A stretch of DNA of 7,415 nucleotides from assembly GCA_015485895.1 (NCBI GenBank), contig WFSR01000061.1:1-7415 (forward strand). Direction: 5' to 3'. Shown here in pieces: positions 5,470-7,415 of the stretch. Positions within the stretch are counted from its first letter, which is position 1. Each line of letters starts with the position of its first letter. The notes below the pieces were generated by a model. It saw only the letters and a list, made by a program, of their open reading frames with translations. It was not told the origin of the DNA and ran no database searches. Position numbers and translations under genes: made by a program. This stretch comes from Candidatus Microgenomates bacterium. Its GTDB lineage: Bacteria > Patescibacteriota > Microgenomatia > UBA12405 > UBA6130.

Positions 5470-6966
5470 TTAAAAATCATCATCATATTTCTTTGACATA
5501 GTATTTAAAAATAACTGAATATCAGCTCCGTTGTTTATACCATCAAAATTTAAATCCGCCCGGTGACGTAAATCAGCCGCAGCATTCGCTTGCAATGATG
5601 CAATCAATAAACTAAAGTCTTGGCTATCAACCACTCCATCCTGCTGTCCATTTGCATTTGGAATATCTCCTGCCAAGAGCGGCAGATTACTAAAGTCAAA
5701 GGAATTGGTACCCTGCCGCAAGGTTAATTGGCCACCAGCAGAACAGCGCGCCTCGGGGTTGTTGACACAGAACTTCCGCGCCAGATGCTTTGGCCCTTTG
5801 ACAATTATTGCATAATTGCCGCCCGGGACTACGCCTTGGGCAATAAGGTGAACCTGACCCCGGCCTTGATTGTCAAAAGTTATCGGAACATTATCAAATA
5901 CTTTATGAAAACCTCTTTTTGCTATCTTTACTTTCACCGTCTGCTGGGCAATTTGCTTGCTTACTCCGGCAAACTTAATTTTAAAATCTAGAATCACCGC
6001 TCCTGGTGCCGGCGTTGCTGTTGGTACAGGAGTTGCTGTTGGTGACGGATTTTCGTTAGGATTACAAGTCACCGTAATTGTCTTACAATTATTATTTTCG
6101 TTGCTCTCATCGACTTTATTATAGATATCAGCGCAAACTTTCACCTGGTCATGGCCGGTTGAACAAACAAAGCGAGATCCTACCGGGCCGGCAAAAAAAC
6201 GGTTCAATGTGGCTCCGGAAGCAATGGCTGGAGGGTAATCTTGCCAACGAGACTGGCCATTTATATAATATCGGGTTGCGCTCTGGCCAGCGGCCACTCC
6301 ACCTTGGTTCTTAATTATATAATGGACCACACGGCTCTCGACGCTCACATCGGTTATCACCAAATCTGGCTTATTACCCGACCCCCCTCCACTTTCCCCA
6401 CTTTCAATATTGAAATTTGCCTGTTCGGCATTGGCTAACACAGCAACATTAACATCTCCGTGACCGCTATCGGGAACTACTAGCCTTTGAAACCGGAGAT
6501 GGGTAATACCCAAATGGGCATTGCTTTTAACTCGCAGATGAATCGCTGTTAGAAAAGCACTATCACCGCTCGCTAGATCAAAGGTTCCTGCCGAAGAGTC
6601 GCGGTGCAGACTGACACTAATTAAACCGTTGCTGCTCACGTTATGGCGATCAGCAATAGGGAAAGCTTGACCCCAAACAAACCGTTCTACATCGAAAACA
6701 TTTTTATCAATTTGAAGATCAAAACCCACCGCCCGCAGGTGAAGCAAAGAATCGCCAGTATTTTTTACCCTGACCGCAATGGTAACTGCATCGCCCTGGT
6801 GATACACTCCCGCCCGCGGCGATAACCCCATAGTAGCCTCAGCTGCAGTAGCTTTAGGTTTAATAACCTGGCGTTGCTTTACTGAAGAAACCGCCAACCA
6901 CAAAGCCAAGCCTGTAAAAAGTAATGCCCCTAAAATGAAATACTGGTTTTTAAGTATATTTTTCAT
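5470..6966 (-). CDS. Modular surface protein: cohesin-like, CARDB and dockerin-like domains
   Basis: This 498-aa protein has a hydrophobic N-terminal segment (9-29) serving as signal or anchor. Residues 46-188 resemble a cohesin-like sandwich (MGLSPRAGVYHQGDAVTIAV at the start, FDLQIDKNVFDV, AFLTAIHLRV). After a Gly/Ser hinge, 199-300 is a CARDB adhesion-type domain (PDLVITDVSV, YIIKNQGGVAAG, ending VDESNENNNC). A Thr/Pro linker (305-322) leads to a beta-rich module (324-425, with VKGPKHLARKFC), which directly precedes a dockerin-like pair. Loop one, 434-450, is long (D434, D443, D447, D450). Loop two, 471-482, is canonical (D471, N473, D475, N479, D482). Start ATG 6966 follows a perfect AGGAGG, so the upstream TTG at 6987 was rejected. 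It carries both halves of the cohesin-dockerin pairing on one chain. No catalytic residues were recognised, so it is probably a scaffold or adhesin. Confidence 0.82.
   Translation of the reverse strand: MKNILKNQYFILGALLFTGLALWLAVSSVKQRQVIKPKATAAEATMGLSPRAGVYHQGDAVTIAVRVKNTGDSLLHLRAVGFDLQIDKNVFDVERFVWGQAFPIADRHNVSSNGLISVSLHRDSSAGTFDLASGDSAFLTAIHLRVKSNAHLGITHLRFQRLVVPDSGHGDVNVAVLANAEQANFNIESGESGGGSGNKPDLVITDVSVESRVVHYIIKNQGGVAAGQSATRYYINGQSRWQDYPPAIASGATLNRFFAGPVGSRFVCSTGHDQVKVCADIYNKVDESNENNNCKTITVTCNPNENPSPTATPVPTATPAPGAVILDFKIKFAGVSKQIAQQTVKVKIAKRGFHKVFDNVPITFDNQGRGQVHLIAQGVVPGGNYAIIVKGPKHLARKFCVNNPEARCSAGGQLTLRQGTNSFDFSNLPLLAGDIPNANGQQDGVVDSQDFSLLIASLQANAAADLRHRADLNFDGINNGADIQLFLNTMSKKYDDDF
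6014..6049 (-). repeat. 18-bp tandem repeat encoding the Thr/Pro linker
   Basis: Two adjacent 18-base units (6014-6031 and 6032-6049) share their first 12 bases (GTTGCTGTTGGT) and most of the rest. They encode the TATPVP-type linker of the 498-aa protein. This is a small slippage-prone microsatellite inside the gene. Confidence 0.7.
6020..6044. repeat. 25-bp direct repeat, copy A (linker of the 498-aa protein)
   Basis: This 25-base block is identical to 7231-7255. Both copies encode the same PTATPVPT linker, in two neighbouring genes of the series, and in the same orientation. This suggests either shared ancestry of the linker module or local duplication. Confidence 0.85.
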
Positions 6967-6970
6967 AATC

Positions 6971-6976
6971 CCTCCT
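6971..6976 (-). promoter_or_regulatory. Consensus Shine-Dalgarno for the 498-aa protein
   Basis: On the coding strand AGGAGG sits four bases before ATG 6966. It is the strongest ribosome site in the window and decides the start. Its first two bases (AG) are the last two of the preceding gene's TAG stop at 6975-6977, so termination and re-initiation are physically nested. Confidence 0.8.
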
Positions 6977-7415
6977 AAGGCCTCCAATTTGATAATACTT
7001 TAGCAATATCAGCTTCGTCAACTTTCCCATCAGGTCCGGAAGCCCCACCGCCAATATCGGCGCTAACATGTCCTGGCGCCGGCGTTGGCACCGGCCCGTT
7101 GGGACTCCAGGCGGCTAAAATAGCGCTAATATCGGCTTCATCAATATGTCCGTCGCAATTTATATCCCCCTGACTGCCTAAAGCACAATTGCCTCCCGGT
7201 GCGGAAGTTGCTGTGGGATTGCCCGGCGTGGTTGGTACAGGAGTTGCTGTTGGTGCAGCTCCACAACAAAGGGCCCGCACCTTGTGAGCATCAGCACCGG
7301 TGTCTAGGGGATAACATAAGACATTGGGATTATAACGCTCGTCACTATAGCAAGCCTCGCCGCCAGTACTGGCGTTTGTATTAATGACTCGGCAAGTGGG
7401 GATACTTTGTAATCC
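6975..7415 (-). CDS. C-terminal part of a Cys-rich dockerin-like surface protein (cut by the window edge)
   Basis: The frame is open from the right edge to a TAG at 6975-6977, giving 146 residues. The first 50 or so contain six Cys (TCRVIN, EACYS, VLCYP, ALCCG), suggesting a disulfide-bonded extracellular domain that continues off the window. A Thr/Pro linker (TATPVPT and following) leads to two dockerin-type calcium loops. The first is DINCDGHIDEAD, a perfect 12-residue loop, followed by ISAILAAW. A second Pro linker (VPTPAPG) follows. The other loop, DIGGGASGPDGKVDEAD, has five extra residues and is followed by IAKVLSNW. A GTG at 7280 could be read as a start but would cut through the Cys-rich part and lacks a ribosome site, so the gene is taken as partial. 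It is the most upstream visible member of the series. Its likely role is docking to a cohesin-like partner (inference). Confidence 0.8.
   Translation of the reverse strand, partial: GLQSIPTCRVINTNASTGGEACYSDERYNPNVLCYPLDTGADAHKVRALCCGAAPTATPVPTTPGNPTATSAPGGNCALGSQGDINCDGHIDEADISAILAAWSPNGPVPTPAPGHVSADIGGGASGPDGKVDEADIAKVLSNWRP
7231..7255. repeat. 25-bp direct repeat, copy B (linker of the right-edge protein)
   Basis: This is the second copy of the block at 6020-6044, identical over 25 bases and differing at both flanking bases. It encodes the same PTATPVPT linker, just after the Cys-rich domain of the partial gene. Confidence 0.85.

Noticed and set aside
6964..6987. TTG at 6987 as start of the 498-aa protein
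   Set aside because: It would overlap the preceding gene's stop and skip the perfect AGGAGG. ATG 6966 gives a normal signal/anchor N-terminus.
6014..7255. CRISPR-like repeats
   Set aside because: There are only two copies, 1.2 kb apart, inside coding linkers. There is no spacer array.
7278..7280. GTG as the start of a small 101-aa dockerin protein
   Set aside because: The frame is open to the window edge and encodes a continuous Cys-rich domain across this point. There is no ribosome site, so the gene is treated as partial.

Overview
The window looks like part of a chromosome from a member of the Candidate Phyla Radiation (Patescibacteria), perhaps Microgenomates-like. This rests on gene style rather than a marker gene. 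The evidence is small surface proteins combining cohesin-like, CARDB, FN3 and dockerin-like modules, Thr/Pro linkers of the TATPVP type, an LPAAG-type C-terminal anchor, and very tight gene packing. No rRNA, tRNA, CRISPR array or mobile element was recognised. All stop codons seen are TAA or TAG. Nothing indicates UGA recoding, but the sample is too small to exclude it.

Layout: positions 1-297 hold no intact gene. They contain several short inverted repeats and a possible decayed gene end. A class I SAM-dependent methyltransferase (298-1074, +) follows, probably read from a leaderless transcript. It converges on a long minus-strand gene series occupying 1139-7415, with a weak hairpin in the 64-base gap.

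The minus-strand series, in transcription order, is as follows. (1) The C-terminal part of a protein cut by the right edge, with a Cys-rich stretch, Pro/Thr linker and two dockerin-like calcium loops. (2) A 498-aa membrane-anchored protein with cohesin-like, CARDB and C-terminal dockerin-like modules. (3) A 226-aa single-pass membrane protein with a cohesin-like domain. (4) A 225-aa secreted cohesin-like protein ending in an LPAAG-plus-hydrophobic anchor. (5) A 196-aa membrane-anchored FN3 protein with a single dockerin-like calcium loop. (6) A fused gamma-alpha subunit of a 2-oxoacid:ferredoxin oxidoreductase. (7) Its TPP/iron-sulfur beta subunit. Gaps are 1 to 33 bases and the last pair overlaps by 8 bases, so one transcript is likely.

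Two systems are therefore joined. One is a set of cell-surface proteins whose modules resemble the two partner halves of cellulosome assembly (cohesin and dockerin). The other is a cytoplasmic enzyme that oxidises 2-oxoacids to acyl-CoA and reduces ferredoxin. The joining is seen directly. A functional link, such as surface capture or breakdown of a polymer feeding central metabolism, is inference. No glycoside hydrolase or other catalytic domain is visible in the surface proteins present here.
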